Assembly (NCBI RefSeq): GCF_001651035.1
Contig: NZ_LXRG01000163.1
Coordinates: 146,719-210,718, forward strand
Direction of reading: 5' to 3'
DNA: 64,000 nt
Source: Halomonas sp. ALS9
GTDB taxonomy: Bacteria > Pseudomonadota > Gammaproteobacteria > Pseudomonadales > Halomonadaceae
Below, piece after piece: positions 1-8,593 of this stretch. The notes beneath the pieces were generated by a model. That model was not told the origin of the DNA, did not search any database, and saw nothing but the letters and a program-made list of their open reading frames with translations. Position 1 is the first letter of the stretch, and each line of letters opens with the position of its first letter. The position numbers were made by a program, and so were the translations under genes.

Positions 1-686
1 GCACCCTGAGTGTGATGCCAGCGATTACCCTGGCTTGGCCGGAAGGGGAAGCCTACGGCTTTGATGACATTGCCGCAGCGAAGGATATCGATTACGCCGG
101 GCCGGCACTGAACTGGGTCACCATGCCCGATCAGTTCACCCTCGATTACACCCAGCGTTACTTGCTGGGCGAGACGCCGGTGTTTGCCCAGTTGGCACTG
201 ATCTCCAGCCATGCCCCCTGGACGCCGATCCTACCGGTGCTGGATGATTGGTCATCAATCGGCGATGGGCGTATTTTTGCTCCCTGGGAAGACGCCGGCG
301 ACCCACCAGAAGTACTGTGGCAGGACATTGAGCGTATTCGCGACCACTATGCATGGTCGGTTGACTATGCTGTGAAAGTCACTGGCCGCTGGGCCGAGCG
401 CGTAGTGGATGACAATACCCTACTGATTGTGCTGGGTGACCATCAGGCCGCGCCGTTGATTACCGGCGACGATGCCAGCGCGGCGGTTCCGGTGCATATC
501 ATCAGCGGCGATCCTGCGCTATTGGCACCTTTTATAAAGCGAGGCTTTGTTGCCGGTACCCTGCCTACACTCGATATGGCGAGCAATGCGCCGAGGATGA
601 GCCAACTTCGCCACTGGTTGCAGGCTGATTTTGGTGGCTCAGAACTACAAGTAGACACTCGCTCTGATACAAGGACGGCACCATGA
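1..686 (+). CDS. Sulfatase-like hydrolase, C-terminal part (cut by window edge)
   Basis: The reading frame is open to the first base, so the true start lies outside the window. About 225 residues are visible. They resemble the C-terminal half of alkaline-phosphatase-superfamily sulfatases or phosphoglycerol transferases: an ISSHAPW segment, then LLIVLGDHQ, which matches the metal-binding D-H signature near the end of such enzymes. The natural substrate cannot be told from this part. The stop overlaps the manC start (ATGA), so the two are translationally coupled. This suggests a role in surface polysaccharide or envelope modification, which is an inference from the neighbour. An internal GTG/ATG at 12/15 is probably not a start because homology-like sequence appears to continue upstream. 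Confidence 0.7.
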   Translation, partial: TLSVMPAITLAWPEGEAYGFDDIAAAKDIDYAGPALNWVTMPDQFTLDYTQRYLLGETPVFAQLALISSHAPWTPILPVLDDWSSIGDGRIFAPWEDAGDPPEVLWQDIERIRDHYAWSVDYAVKVTGRWAERVVDDNTLLIVLGDHQAAPLITGDDASAAVPVHIISGDPALLAPFIKRGFVAGTLPTLDMASNAPRMSQLRHWLQADFGGSELQVDTRSDTRTAP

Positions 687-2092
687 TTCAACCGATAATA
701 TTGAGCGGTGGCAGCGGCACAAGGCTCTGGCCGCTCTCCCGAGAGCAAATGCCGAAACAGTTTTTGCGCTTAACCTCGTCGAACAGCCTGCTTCAACAAA
801 CGCTAATCCGCCTAAAGGGGCTCAACACCGCTACACCAATGCTGATGGGTCACCATAGCCACCGCTTTTTGATGGCTGAACAGCTGCGCGAACTGGATCA
901 AACCGCTACCGTGGTGCTTGAGCCTGAAGGCCGCAATACCGCCCCGGCGATTGCCTGTGCGGCACTGTTGGCACGTCACGCTAACGATGACCCGCTGCTG
1001 CTAGTGCTCCCGGCTGATCATGCGATTGGTGATGTACAGGCGTTCCAGCACAGTGTTTCACTGGCCGTCCCGTTAGCCGAAGCAGGTTACCTCGTTACCT
1101 TTGGCGTTGTACCCATACAGCCTGAAACGGGTTACGGCTATATTGCCTGCGGCGAGCCGCTAGAAGGTGGTCACCGTCTTGCAGCTTTTATTGAAAAACC
1201 GGACGCCAAGCGTGCTGCAGCGTTAGTCGAAAGCGGCGACTACCTGTGGAACAGCGGTATGTTTCTGCTGCGTGCCTCCAGTTATCTAGGCCAGCTAAAG
1301 CGATTACAGCCAAAGATGTTTGAGGCATGCGTGGAGGCGGTTGAGGGAGCGCACCGGGACTTGGATTTTCTACGCTTAGGCGAAGCGGCATTTAGACGCT
1401 GCCCGGCTGACTCCATTGATTACGCGGTGATGGAGCACTGTGATCGCGCAGCTGTGGTGCCTTTGGCAGCCGATTGGAGTGATATCGGCAGTTTCGATGC
1501 GCTATGGGCAACCGTTAGGCCTGATGCTGCGGGCAATGCCACCAAAGGCGATACCTGGCTGACCAACACACAGGATTCGTTGGTGTTTGGCGAGCATCGT
1601 CTGGTAGCCACACTGGGTGTGGATAATCTGATTGTCGTGGAGACATCGGATTGCGTACTGGTGGCCCACCGTAATCAGGCGCAACAGGTAAAGCAGCTGG
1701 TGACATCGCTTATCCGGGCGGGGCGCAAGGAACCATGTACAGCGGCCCAGGTACAGCGCCCCTGGGGCAGTTTTCAGGCGATGGACAGTGGCGAGCGTTA
1801 TCAGGTCAAACGTATTACTGTAAAGCCTGGCGGGCGTTTATCGCTGCAGCGCCACCATCACCGGGCTGAACACTGGATCGTGGTGAGAGGAACCGCGCAG
1901 GTAACGCTAGAAGACCGTCGCTTTTTGGTAACTGAAAACCAGTCTACCTATATTCCCATTGGGGCACTACATCGGCTGGAAAACACCGGCAAAATCCCCC
2001 TTGAACTGATCGAGGTGCAGTCGGGTAGTTATCTGGGCGAAGACGATATTGAGCGTCTAGATGATGTTTACGACCGTGATAGCTATGAGTGA
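683..2092 (+). CDS. manC: Mannose-1-phosphate guanylyltransferase / mannose-6-phosphate isomerase
   Basis: Bifunctional type II enzyme (AlgA/ManC/XanB family) making GDP-mannose from GTP and mannose 1-phosphate, and interconverting fructose 6-phosphate and mannose 6-phosphate. The nucleotidyltransferase signature GGSGTRLWPLSREQMPKQF is at residues 9-27, FIEKPD is near 170, and NSGMF follows. The C-terminal cupin-type isomerase domain (about 350-469) starts at QRPWGSF and has the QRHHHRAEHW metal-binding segment and the YIP motif. The length (469 aa) is usual for the family. It overlaps the upstream sulfatase-like gene by 4 bp. GDP-mannose feeds capsule, exopolysaccharide or O-antigen synthesis; which one is not shown here. 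Confidence 0.95.
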   Translation: MIQPIILSGGSGTRLWPLSREQMPKQFLRLTSSNSLLQQTLIRLKGLNTATPMLMGHHSHRFLMAEQLRELDQTATVVLEPEGRNTAPAIACAALLARHANDDPLLLVLPADHAIGDVQAFQHSVSLAVPLAEAGYLVTFGVVPIQPETGYGYIACGEPLEGGHRLAAFIEKPDAKRAAALVESGDYLWNSGMFLLRASSYLGQLKRLQPKMFEACVEAVEGAHRDLDFLRLGEAAFRRCPADSIDYAVMEHCDRAAVVPLAADWSDIGSFDALWATVRPDAAGNATKGDTWLTNTQDSLVFGEHRLVATLGVDNLIVVETSDCVLVAHRNQAQQVKQLVTSLIRAGRKEPCTAAQVQRPWGSFQAMDSGERYQVKRITVKPGGRLSLQRHHHRAEHWIVVRGTAQVTLEDRRFLVTENQSTYIPIGALHRLENTGKIPLELIEVQSGSYLGEDDIERLDDVYDRDSYE

Positions 2093-2111
2093 AGGGCGTG
2101 GAGCACGCGGC

Positions 2112-2459
2112 TTACCAAAGCCAACTGGCAGGACGTGCCGGTGTTAGCCCTTTGCGAACATTGATCCAGCCGAGCAGGCAGCGTACCCCTAACCATACCG
2201 CTAGCAATGGCCAGAGTAGGGTGCCCACTATGACAATGCTGAGCAGAAAGGCGATGCAGGCATACAGTGTGCCAATCCAGAAAGTGCGGATTAGGTAACG
2301 ATAGTGCTGCTGCAGCCAGGGGGCGGCTTCTTTACGATAAACATAAGCGATGATGACGCCAATCAGCAAGGTGATATTGGCGGTGACGATGCCCGCCAGG
2401 TAAAGCGCGTAAATAATCTGCGGCGGGCGTGTTTCATCGCCAGCTAGGTCGTTTTGCAT
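2112..2459 (-). CDS. Small DUF4870-like membrane protein (copy 1)
   Basis: About 115 residues, starting at the ATG at 2459 (MQNDLAG...), which sits just after the stop of the upstream acyltransferase. Three hydrophobic segments are visible: one containing YALYLAGIV, then LLIGVIIAYVY, then a long C-terminal one. Between them is a conserved loop, WLQQHYRYLIRTFWIG. The arrangement matches DUF4870-type membrane proteins of unknown function. The gene at 3414-3803 is a clear paralogue with the same HYRY-IRTFWIG core. Both lie on the minus strand around an LpxL-type gene, so all three probably form one operon. No catalytic residues are evident. Confidence 0.75.
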   Translation of the reverse strand: MQNDLAGDETRPPQIIYALYLAGIVTANITLLIGVIIAYVYRKEAAPWLQQHYRYLIRTFWIGTLYACIAFLLSIVIVGTLLWPLLAVWLGVRCLLGWINVRKGLTPARPASWLW

Positions 2460-2475
2460 AATCAGTAAGCTCTTG

Positions 2476-3411
2476 TTAATAAATACGATAGTCTCGGAAA
2501 TTGACGAGCTTCTGCTGCTCCTGCACCACTTTGCGGTAACGTTTGTATTCCCATTGATACTGTGCCGGTTCCAAGGCAATCGCATCTTCGACGCTAGCAT
2601 TTACACCGGTGGCAGACTGCACATCATCGTCGCTATAAACACGCTCGTCGGCCTCCAAAAAATGGATTTCAAAGCCTTTGCCAGGGAGCCGTAGCGCGAC
2701 GCCTGTGACCACCCGAGCCTGAGTTCGGGCGACCAATTTCGGTAGCAGGGTGGCGGTGTAGGCCTCGCGGCCAAAGAACGGCGCAAAAACGCCACTGCCC
2801 CAGTCGGGTTCCTGGTCAGGGAGTATACCAATTGCTTCACTGCGTTTAAGCGCTTTCAGCAGTGCCGCTACCCCGCGCGGATTGGTAGGCACAAGATTTG
2901 CCCCCATGCGTTCGCGACCATGACGAATGACCGGGTCGAGGGCGGTGATTTTGGGTGGCTCGTACATCGCAGTAAAAGGGAAATGGCTCGATAGCCAGAA
3001 GTTAAGCACCTCCCAGTTGCCGAAGTGTGGGGCAAGCACAATCACGCCGCGGCCATCACTGCGGGCGCTATCGAGCTTGTCGCGGCCATATACCGCTAGA
3101 ATGCTGGCTTCTACTTTATGAGGTTCTGCCATCCAGGCGTGGCCCAGCTCTAACATCGTGGCCGTTGAGTGGCGCAAGCTGTGCTGGGCAAGGGACTTAC
3201 GTTCTAAAACAGAGAGGCGAGGGTAAACAACGTTTAGGTTGCGCTCAGTCACCTGGCGCTCACGCTTATTAAAGCGGTAAACCAGGGGGCCGAGTGCCGA
3301 AGCAACGCGCCATAGGCGCGTAAGCGGCCAGCGTGAAAGCTGGCGCCACAGCCAACTGATCGCGCTAGCTTTGGAAAAGTGCCTACCGTTTTGGGCCCCC
3401 TGTGATGCCAT
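2476..3411 (-). CDS. LpxL/HtrB-type lipid A acyltransferase
   Basis: 311-residue member of the lysophospholipid acyltransferase family (LpxL/LpxM/HtrB), which transfers acyl chains onto lipid A precursors at the inner membrane. The HX4(D/E) catalytic motif appears as HFGNWE near residues 129-134. A further block, GILPDQEPDWGSGVFAPFFG, matches the substrate/oxyanion region of the family. A hydrophobic N-terminal segment around residues 30-46 would anchor it. The start at 3411 lies 2 bp from the stop of the DUF4870-like gene at 3414. Which acyl position it serves (lauroyl or myristoyl) cannot be decided from sequence alone. Confidence 0.88.
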   Translation of the reverse strand: MASQGAQNGRHFSKASAISWLWRQLSRWPLTRLWRVASALGPLVYRFNKRERQVTERNLNVVYPRLSVLERKSLAQHSLRHSTATMLELGHAWMAEPHKVEASILAVYGRDKLDSARSDGRGVIVLAPHFGNWEVLNFWLSSHFPFTAMYEPPKITALDPVIRHGRERMGANLVPTNPRGVAALLKALKRSEAIGILPDQEPDWGSGVFAPFFGREAYTATLLPKLVARTQARVVTGVALRLPGKGFEIHFLEADERVYSDDDVQSATGVNASVEDAIALEPAQYQWEYKRYRKVVQEQQKLVNFRDYRIY

Positions 3412-3413
3412 CG

Positions 3414-3803
3414 TTAAATCAACCAGGTATCTACGTTAGAGGGCGCGCGTTTCTCTTGCAGCCCTTTAAATCCTTTAACGCAGCGGATAATAAACCATAT
3501 ACCTAGCGCCACAAAAAGTGGGAAACCAATCACTGCAAAGAGCAACATCGTACAAATAGTGCCATATACCAAACCTATCCAAAACGTACGAATCTGATAG
3601 CGGTAATGCTCGTCCAACCACACAGGGCCATTGCCCTTATAGACATAGGCGATAACCACACCAATAATCGACGTAACGCCAAGCAGAAAACTAGCCAGAT
3701 AGAGCGCATAGATGACCATTGCCATGGTGGTGTCGGGCTGCGTTTGTTGCTCTTCGCGAACGACGTTGCCTTTAAGTGGGGAATCAGTTTCGTTATCAAG
3801 CAT
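3414..3803 (-). CDS. Small DUF4870-like membrane protein (copy 2)
   Basis: 129 residues, first gene of the minus-strand block. An acidic soluble N-terminus of about 28 residues precedes hydrophobic segments at roughly 29-60 and 75-110. The central sequence IIGVVIAYVY...WLDEHYRYQIRTFWIG is nearly the same as in the gene at 2112-2459, so the two are paralogues. The DUF4870-like label is from recalled resemblance; no function is known for the group. The 2-bp gap to the lipid A acyltransferase gene suggests co-transcription and perhaps an envelope role, which is an inference. Confidence 0.75.
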   Translation of the reverse strand: MLDNETDSPLKGNVVREEQQTQPDTTMAMVIYALYLASFLLGVTSIIGVVIAYVYKGNGPVWLDEHYRYQIRTFWIGLVYGTICTMLLFAVIGFPLFVALGIWFIIRCVKGFKGLQEKRAPSNVDTWLI

Positions 3804-3918
3804 AATGTTTCCTTTCGATAAATATGTATAAGTGCTGTGGCGGCTGATAATGCCTAGATCATTTCAGTGAGCGCTGTTTGAGCGCGGTATATAATACCTT
3901 GATTCATTAGACTTAACA

Positions 3919-4302
3919 TTAACGCGAAGTGGGGCGGCAGATCTCTAGCAAGTTGCCGTCCGGGTCGCGCAGGTAGATCGATTCGATCGGCCCATTGGCG
4001 CCTTGGCGGGCAACAGGGCCCAGCTCTACGTCAATCGCCAGCGCATCCAAGTGCTGCTTGAACTCATCTAGCGGCAGTTGGCAACGCAAGCATAAATCCA
4101 AGCTGCCAGGCGTGGGCGTTGCTGAAATGGGGGCAATGTCGGTATCGGTTTGATGCAGGCGTAGCGCCGTATCGCCGAGCATTAAATCGACCCGTTGAGC
4201 ATCGCGATAGCGGACGTCTAAGCCAAGCACTCGTGAATAAAAATCGACTGCGCGACCCATGTCGGTCACGGTAACAACAAGATGATCCAGACCTGATAGC
4301 AT
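3919..4302 (-). CDS. VOC (glyoxalase/bleomycin resistance) family protein
   Basis: 127 residues when started at the ATG at 4302, which has a strong AAGGAAGG ribosome site; longer in-frame starts lack one. The sequence has the VOC fold pattern: LDHLVVTVTDM at the N-terminus (first metal His), AVDFYSRVLGL, and a C-terminal block with SIYLRDPDGNLLEI carrying the usual metal-binding Glu. VOC enzymes bind divalent metals and act on diverse small molecules, so the substrate is unknown. The gene is divergent from the methyltransferase gene at 4343, with about 40 bp between start codons, so the promoters must overlap. Confidence 0.85.
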   Translation of the reverse strand: MLSGLDHLVVTVTDMGRAVDFYSRVLGLDVRYRDAQRVDLMLGDTALRLHQTDTDIAPISATPTPGSLDLCLRCQLPLDEFKQHLDALAIDVELGPVARQGANGPIESIYLRDPDGNLLEICRPTSR

Positions 4303-4342
4303 GCCACCTTCCTTAATACCTAACGATAAGCCAGAGAATACG

Positions 4343-4987
4343 ATGATGCGTCGCTGTCCGCTATGCGCGGAATCCACTACTGCGCTCTACCACCGGGATC
4401 GTCGTCGTGACTACTACCAGTGTGCCACGTGCGAGCTGGTATTTGTGCCCCCCGAGCAGCATCTGAGCGCCGCTGCAGAAAAGGCCGAATACGATAAACA
4501 CCAAAACTCGCCGCATGATACGGGATACCGACGCTTTTTAGGGCGTTTATTTACCCCGCTGTTAGCGAAGCTATCCGCTAACGCCCGGGGGCTCGATTTT
4601 GGCTCCGGGCCTGGGCCGACGCTGTCGGTGATGTTCGAAGAGCAAGGCTTCCCGATGGCCATCTACGACCCTTTTTATGCCCCTGATGCCTCGGTTCTCA
4701 CCCAGACGTTTGATTTTATCACCGCCACAGAAGTGGTTGAGCACTTGTCGCAGCCTGGCCAAGTGCTTGCTCAATTAGTCGCTCAACTGGCACCAGGCGG
4801 CTATCTGGGGCTGATGACCAAGCGAGTCGCTTCGCCAGAAGCGTTTGCCCGCTGGCACTATATTAGCGATCCCACGCATATCAGCTTTTTTAGTGAGGAG
4901 ACCTTTCGTTGGTGGGCACAAAAGAATAGTTTAGTAGTGGAATTTCCTGGGCCCGATACCGTTATTCTATACAAAACGCTAACGTGA
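4343..4987 (+). CDS. SAM-dependent methyltransferase with N-terminal zinc-ribbon-like Cys pairs
   Basis: About 214 residues from the ATG at 4343 (a second ATG follows at once). The N-terminus carries CPLC...CATC, a likely zinc knuckle. A Rossmann-type SAM site is seen as LDFGSGPGPT near residue 90. TATEVVEHL matches motif III of class I methyltransferases (Methyltransf_23-like), and SDPTHISFFS is typical of the same group. The acceptor is unknown. It stands alone between the divergent VOC gene and the MFS gene. A 7-bp inverted repeat (CTAACGT/ACGTTAG) spans its stop at 4979-5003 but has no T-run, so it is not a convincing terminator. Confidence 0.85.
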   Translation: MMRRCPLCAESTTALYHRDRRRDYYQCATCELVFVPPEQHLSAAAEKAEYDKHQNSPHDTGYRRFLGRLFTPLLAKLSANARGLDFGSGPGPTLSVMFEEQGFPMAIYDPFYAPDASVLTQTFDFITATEVVEHLSQPGQVLAQLVAQLAPGGYLGLMTKRVASPEAFARWHYISDPTHISFFSEETFRWWAQKNSLVVEFPGPDTVILYKTLT

Positions 4988-5168
4988 ATAATTGTAACGT
5001 TAGAAAAGCATTGACTTTGCTCGCTTGAGGGCAATAATTGCGCGCCGCTATCCCTGCCTAACTCGATGTGCCAGGTGAGATAACGGTTCCTGTGAACACG
5101 TTTATCAGCGTTTTCACGCCTGTTTTCAGCCCCTGTTTTTCACCACTTTTAGGCAAGACGAGGTTTTC

Positions 5169-6542
5169 ATGTCGCGGCAACTGCTAGCCATGGCGCTGGC
5201 GCCCCTTTTAGGGCTCTTCATTCTCGGGATTGGCAATGGTTTTCTCGCCACCTTAATTACCGTGCGCTTGGATGCCGCCGGTGAGTCGGCCACGGTCATC
5301 GGTATCGTATCGTCGGCTTACTTTATCGGCTTAGCCCTAGGCGCGTTGGTGAATGACCGTTTGCTGCTGCGAATTGGCCATATTCGCGCCTATGGCAGTT
5401 TTGCCTCATTAGTGGCCGTCACGGTGCTGCTACAAGGCTTGTTCTTCGACCCCTGGGCCTGGTTTGTACTGCGCCTAATTGGCGGCTGGGCCACGGTTGG
5501 GGTTTATCTGGTCATCGAGAGCTGGCTGCTTACGTCAGGTGACCAGAAAGTTCGTGGCCGCCTACTGGCGTTATATATGATTTCACTGTACGCCGCCGGT
5601 GTGTTGGGCCAACTGCTGCTGGGCGTTACCAATGCCATGGGTGTAACCGCACCCTTTATGGTAATTGGCCTGCTGGCCTCGCTCTCTGTACTGCCCATGG
5701 CGATGATCCCCCGCGTATCGCCAATTATAGAACACGCCGAGCCGCTTCCTCCGCATCGTCTGATTACTCTGACGCCTACTGGCGTGATGGGCAGCTTAGG
5801 TTCTGGCATGGTAGTAGCCGCGGCGTACTCACTGTTGCCGCTTTATCTTCAGCGTATTGGCATGACGGTCAGTCAAGTGGGCCAGATGATGGCGGTGGTG
5901 ATTCTGGGTGCCATGCTACTGCAGTACCCGATTGGCCGCTGGTCGGATCGCCATGATCGACAGATGGTACTGATCGGTATTAGCGGTTTCTGCGTGCTGA
6001 TCTCGGCGGCGATGCTCTGGTTGCCGCTGTCGACGCCAATGCTGGCGGTGCTACTGTTCTTACTTGGCGGTGGGGTATTTGCGCTCTACCCGGTGGCGGT
6101 GAGTCACGCGGCCGATCGCGCTCCCGCAGGGGCGCTTGTGCGCATGAGCCAAGGCTTGCTGCTGATCAACTCGATTGGCGCCACCATCAGCCCGCTAATG
6201 ATTTCCCCGGTGATGACCGTGATGGGTGATGCGGGTCTGTTCTGGGCCTTCGGCTCACTCAGTCTCTTCTTCTTAATGTTCTTCTCCTGGCGGCGTAGCG
6301 TACGTCCAGCACCGGTACCCGTGGCACCGTTTACGCCGACTACGCCAATGACAGCGGCAGGTGCTGAGCTGGTGGTGACAGAAGAGCTGATGCAAGGGGC
6401 GCTAGAGCATGAGCATTTAGAAGATTTATCCGATGCCGTGTGGGACGTTGAAGCTGCCGAGCCAGTTGTCGGGCCTCCTGCGCAAGATGAAAGCCACATC
6501 GCTTACTATGATGATTTGGATCAAGCTGGTGAGCGAAAATAA
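5169..6542 (+). CDS. MFS transporter, YcaD-like, with acidic C-terminal tail
   Basis: 457-residue major facilitator with twelve predicted membrane spans across residues 1-385. The N-half has the GNGFLATLITVR and GALVNDRLLLRIGHIR loop 2-3 motif typical of MFS, and IESWLL as in YcaD-type carriers. The last 65 or so residues (from about 390) form a proline-rich then strongly acidic cytoplasmic tail ending in YYDDLDQAGERK, which is longer than in the usual family member. The substrate is unknown. The ribosome site ACGAGG precedes the start. It is monocistronic, with a 180-bp upstream gap. Confidence 0.85.
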   Translation: MSRQLLAMALAPLLGLFILGIGNGFLATLITVRLDAAGESATVIGIVSSAYFIGLALGALVNDRLLLRIGHIRAYGSFASLVAVTVLLQGLFFDPWAWFVLRLIGGWATVGVYLVIESWLLTSGDQKVRGRLLALYMISLYAAGVLGQLLLGVTNAMGVTAPFMVIGLLASLSVLPMAMIPRVSPIIEHAEPLPPHRLITLTPTGVMGSLGSGMVVAAAYSLLPLYLQRIGMTVSQVGQMMAVVILGAMLLQYPIGRWSDRHDRQMVLIGISGFCVLISAAMLWLPLSTPMLAVLLFLLGGGVFALYPVAVSHAADRAPAGALVRMSQGLLLINSIGATISPLMISPVMTVMGDAGLFWAFGSLSLFFLMFFSWRRSVRPAPVPVAPFTPTTPMTAAGAELVVTEELMQGALEHEHLEDLSDAVWDVEAAEPVVGPPAQDESHIAYYDDLDQAGERK

Positions 6543-6666
6543 AACTGAGAGGAGACGTTATCGGTAGCGGGTGATACCTTGGGCTAATGGTGTACGTGAG
6601 AGAGTATTACTACTATCTAGGGCATGCTTTCAAACAATCGTTTAATTTTTCAGCCCGAGGTTCGCC

Positions 6667-8454
6667 ATGAATGTTTACGCCGCACCGGTACGCGATTTGC
6701 GCTTTGTGCTCGAAGAGCTGCTAGCGCACCGTTCGCTCAGCCTGCCGGGCTTTGAAGAAGCCACACCCGATTTAGTTGAGGCGGTACTTGAAGAGGCCGC
6801 AAAACTGTCCGGTGACGTCTGGGGGCCGCTCAATAAGAGTGGTGATCAGCAGGGGGCCAAGCGCCACACCGATGGTCGCGTGTCTACCCCGGAAGGCTTC
6901 GCGGCGGCTTACCAGGCTTATGTCGAGGGTGGCTGGAACGGTATTGGCGTCTCTGAGGCGTTGGGTGGCCAGAACCTGCCTGAAGTCGTCGCCAGCGCAG
7001 TGCAGGAGATGCTTCACGGCGCCAATATGGCGCTAGGTCTCTGCCCTATGCTGACCGCCGGGGCCATCGAGGCGCTGGCCCATCACGGCAGCGATGAATT
7101 AAAAGCGACTTACTTGCCCAAACTGGTGGAAGGCTCCTGGACGGGCACCATGAACCTTACCGAATCCCAAGCGGGGTCGGACCTCTCCCAAGTGCGCACC
7201 CGCGCCGTGCCTGAAAACGATCATTACCGCATTAGCGGCCAGAAGATCTATATTACCTGGGGCGAGCACGACGCCGCCGAAAACATTATCCACCTGGTGC
7301 TGGCCCGCAAGCCCGACGCGCCTGAGGGTAACAAAGGCATTTCGCTGTTTCTGGTGCCCAAGTTTCTGGTTAACGACGACGGCTCGCTGGGCGAGCGTAA
7401 CGATGTCACCTGCGCGTCTATTGAGCACAAGTTAGGCATTCACGGCTCGCCCACCTGTACCCTGAGCTTTGGCGAAAACGGTGGTGCGATCGGCTACTTG
7501 GTCGGCGAAGAGGGGCGTGGTCTTAACCATATGTTCACCATGATGAACGAGGCGCGTCATAAAGTCGGCATTCAGGGCATTGGCGTTGCCGAGCGCGCCT
7601 GTCAGCACGCCTTTGCCTACGCCTTGGAGCGTACCCAAGGCCGTTCCCCTAAAGCACGCGGCGGTGAGAATTGCACAATTAGCGATCACTTGGACGTGCG
7701 CCGTATGCTGCTCTCCATGCGTTCGCGTACCGATGCGCTGCGCGCCCTGGCGCTCTACTGTGCCGCCGAACTGGATACCGCCCGCCACGCCGAAAGTGGT
7801 GATGCCCGCCATGCCGCTCAGGCTCGCGCTGATATTTTGATTCCGGTGATCAAAAGCTTCTCCACCGATCAAGCGGTGGATATCGCCTCCATGGGCATTC
7901 AGGTACATGGTGGCATGGGCTACGTGGAAGAGACCGGTGCCGCCCAGTTATTGCGTGATGCGCGTATTGCGCCGATTTACGAAGGCACCAACGGTATTCA
8001 GGCGCTGGATTTGGCAGGCCGCAAGCTTCAGCGTGACAGCGGTGAAGCGCTCTCCATGCTCTTAAAAGATGTGGCCGCGACGGTGGAGCAGCTTAACGCC
8101 GAGCCTACCTTGGCAGCATTGGGCAGCGGCTTGGCCGCAGGCCTAGAAGATCTAAAAGCCGCTCAGGCGATCGTGCTTGAGCAAGGCAGTGATCCTGAAA
8201 ACGGCGCAGATGCGGTGCAGGCCTACGCTACGCCGTTTCTCACATTGGCAGGCCACGTGCTGTGTGCATGGCAAATGGGTCAGGCGGCGCTTAGTGCCCA
8301 GGCCGCCCTTAACAACGGCAGCGATGATCCCTTCTATACTGCGAAGATACGCAGCGCCGAATTTGCGATTACTCAATGGCTGCCGGTAGGTCGCGCCCAG
8401 CGTGCGGTGATTGAGGCGGGTATGCAGTGTTTAAGCGACTTTGAGGTTCACTGA
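6667..8454 (+). CDS. Acyl-CoA dehydrogenase (DmdC-like long subfamily)
   Basis: 595-residue FAD-dependent acyl-CoA dehydrogenase. The order is N-terminal helical domain, then a FAD-binding beta domain with MNLTESQAGSDLSQVRT and KIYITWGEHD, then a C-terminal helical domain with the catalytic-Glu region APIYEGTNGIQ near residue 440, then an extra C-terminal acyl-CoA dehydrogenase extension. The length and extra domain fit the subfamily that includes DmdC, the 3-methylmercaptopropionyl-CoA dehydrogenase. The substrate is not settled by sequence: medium-chain acyl-CoA is equally possible. A strong terminator follows, so the ligase gene downstream has its own promoter. The start has a CGAGG ribosome site. 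Confidence 0.93.
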   Translation: MNVYAAPVRDLRFVLEELLAHRSLSLPGFEEATPDLVEAVLEEAAKLSGDVWGPLNKSGDQQGAKRHTDGRVSTPEGFAAAYQAYVEGGWNGIGVSEALGGQNLPEVVASAVQEMLHGANMALGLCPMLTAGAIEALAHHGSDELKATYLPKLVEGSWTGTMNLTESQAGSDLSQVRTRAVPENDHYRISGQKIYITWGEHDAAENIIHLVLARKPDAPEGNKGISLFLVPKFLVNDDGSLGERNDVTCASIEHKLGIHGSPTCTLSFGENGGAIGYLVGEEGRGLNHMFTMMNEARHKVGIQGIGVAERACQHAFAYALERTQGRSPKARGGENCTISDHLDVRRMLLSMRSRTDALRALALYCAAELDTARHAESGDARHAAQARADILIPVIKSFSTDQAVDIASMGIQVHGGMGYVEETGAAQLLRDARIAPIYEGTNGIQALDLAGRKLQRDSGEALSMLLKDVAATVEQLNAEPTLAALGSGLAAGLEDLKAAQAIVLEQGSDPENGADAVQAYATPFLTLAGHVLCAWQMGQAALSAQAALNNGSDDPFYTAKIRSAEFAITQWLPVGRAQRAVIEAGMQCLSDFEVH

Positions 8455-8470
8455 CGCGAATGTTTTCAGT

Positions 8471-8507
8471 CAGCACCGCCGCCCTTTGAGGCGGCGGTGC
8501 TGTTTCT
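8471..8507 (+). terminator. Rho-independent terminator after the acyl-CoA dehydrogenase gene
   Basis: A perfect 13-bp stem (8471-8483 with 8490-8502), GC-rich, with a six-base loop, followed by TTTC. It lies 16 bp after the stop. Confidence 0.9.
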
Positions 8508-8593
8508 AGGCGATCAAAACAACTATTTAAAACGAACGCTTTTAATAACACCGACGTCAACAATACGCTTAATAATAAGACCAGGAGCTAATT

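Noticed and set aside
4979..5003. Inverted repeat CTAACGT/ACGTTAG as terminator of the methyltransferase gene
   Set aside because: Short stem, 11-base loop and no T-run on the plus strand.
7432..7908. 158-codon minus-strand open frame in the acyl-CoA dehydrogenase gene
   Set aside because: Antisense shadow caused by codon bias; no ribosome site or family resemblance.
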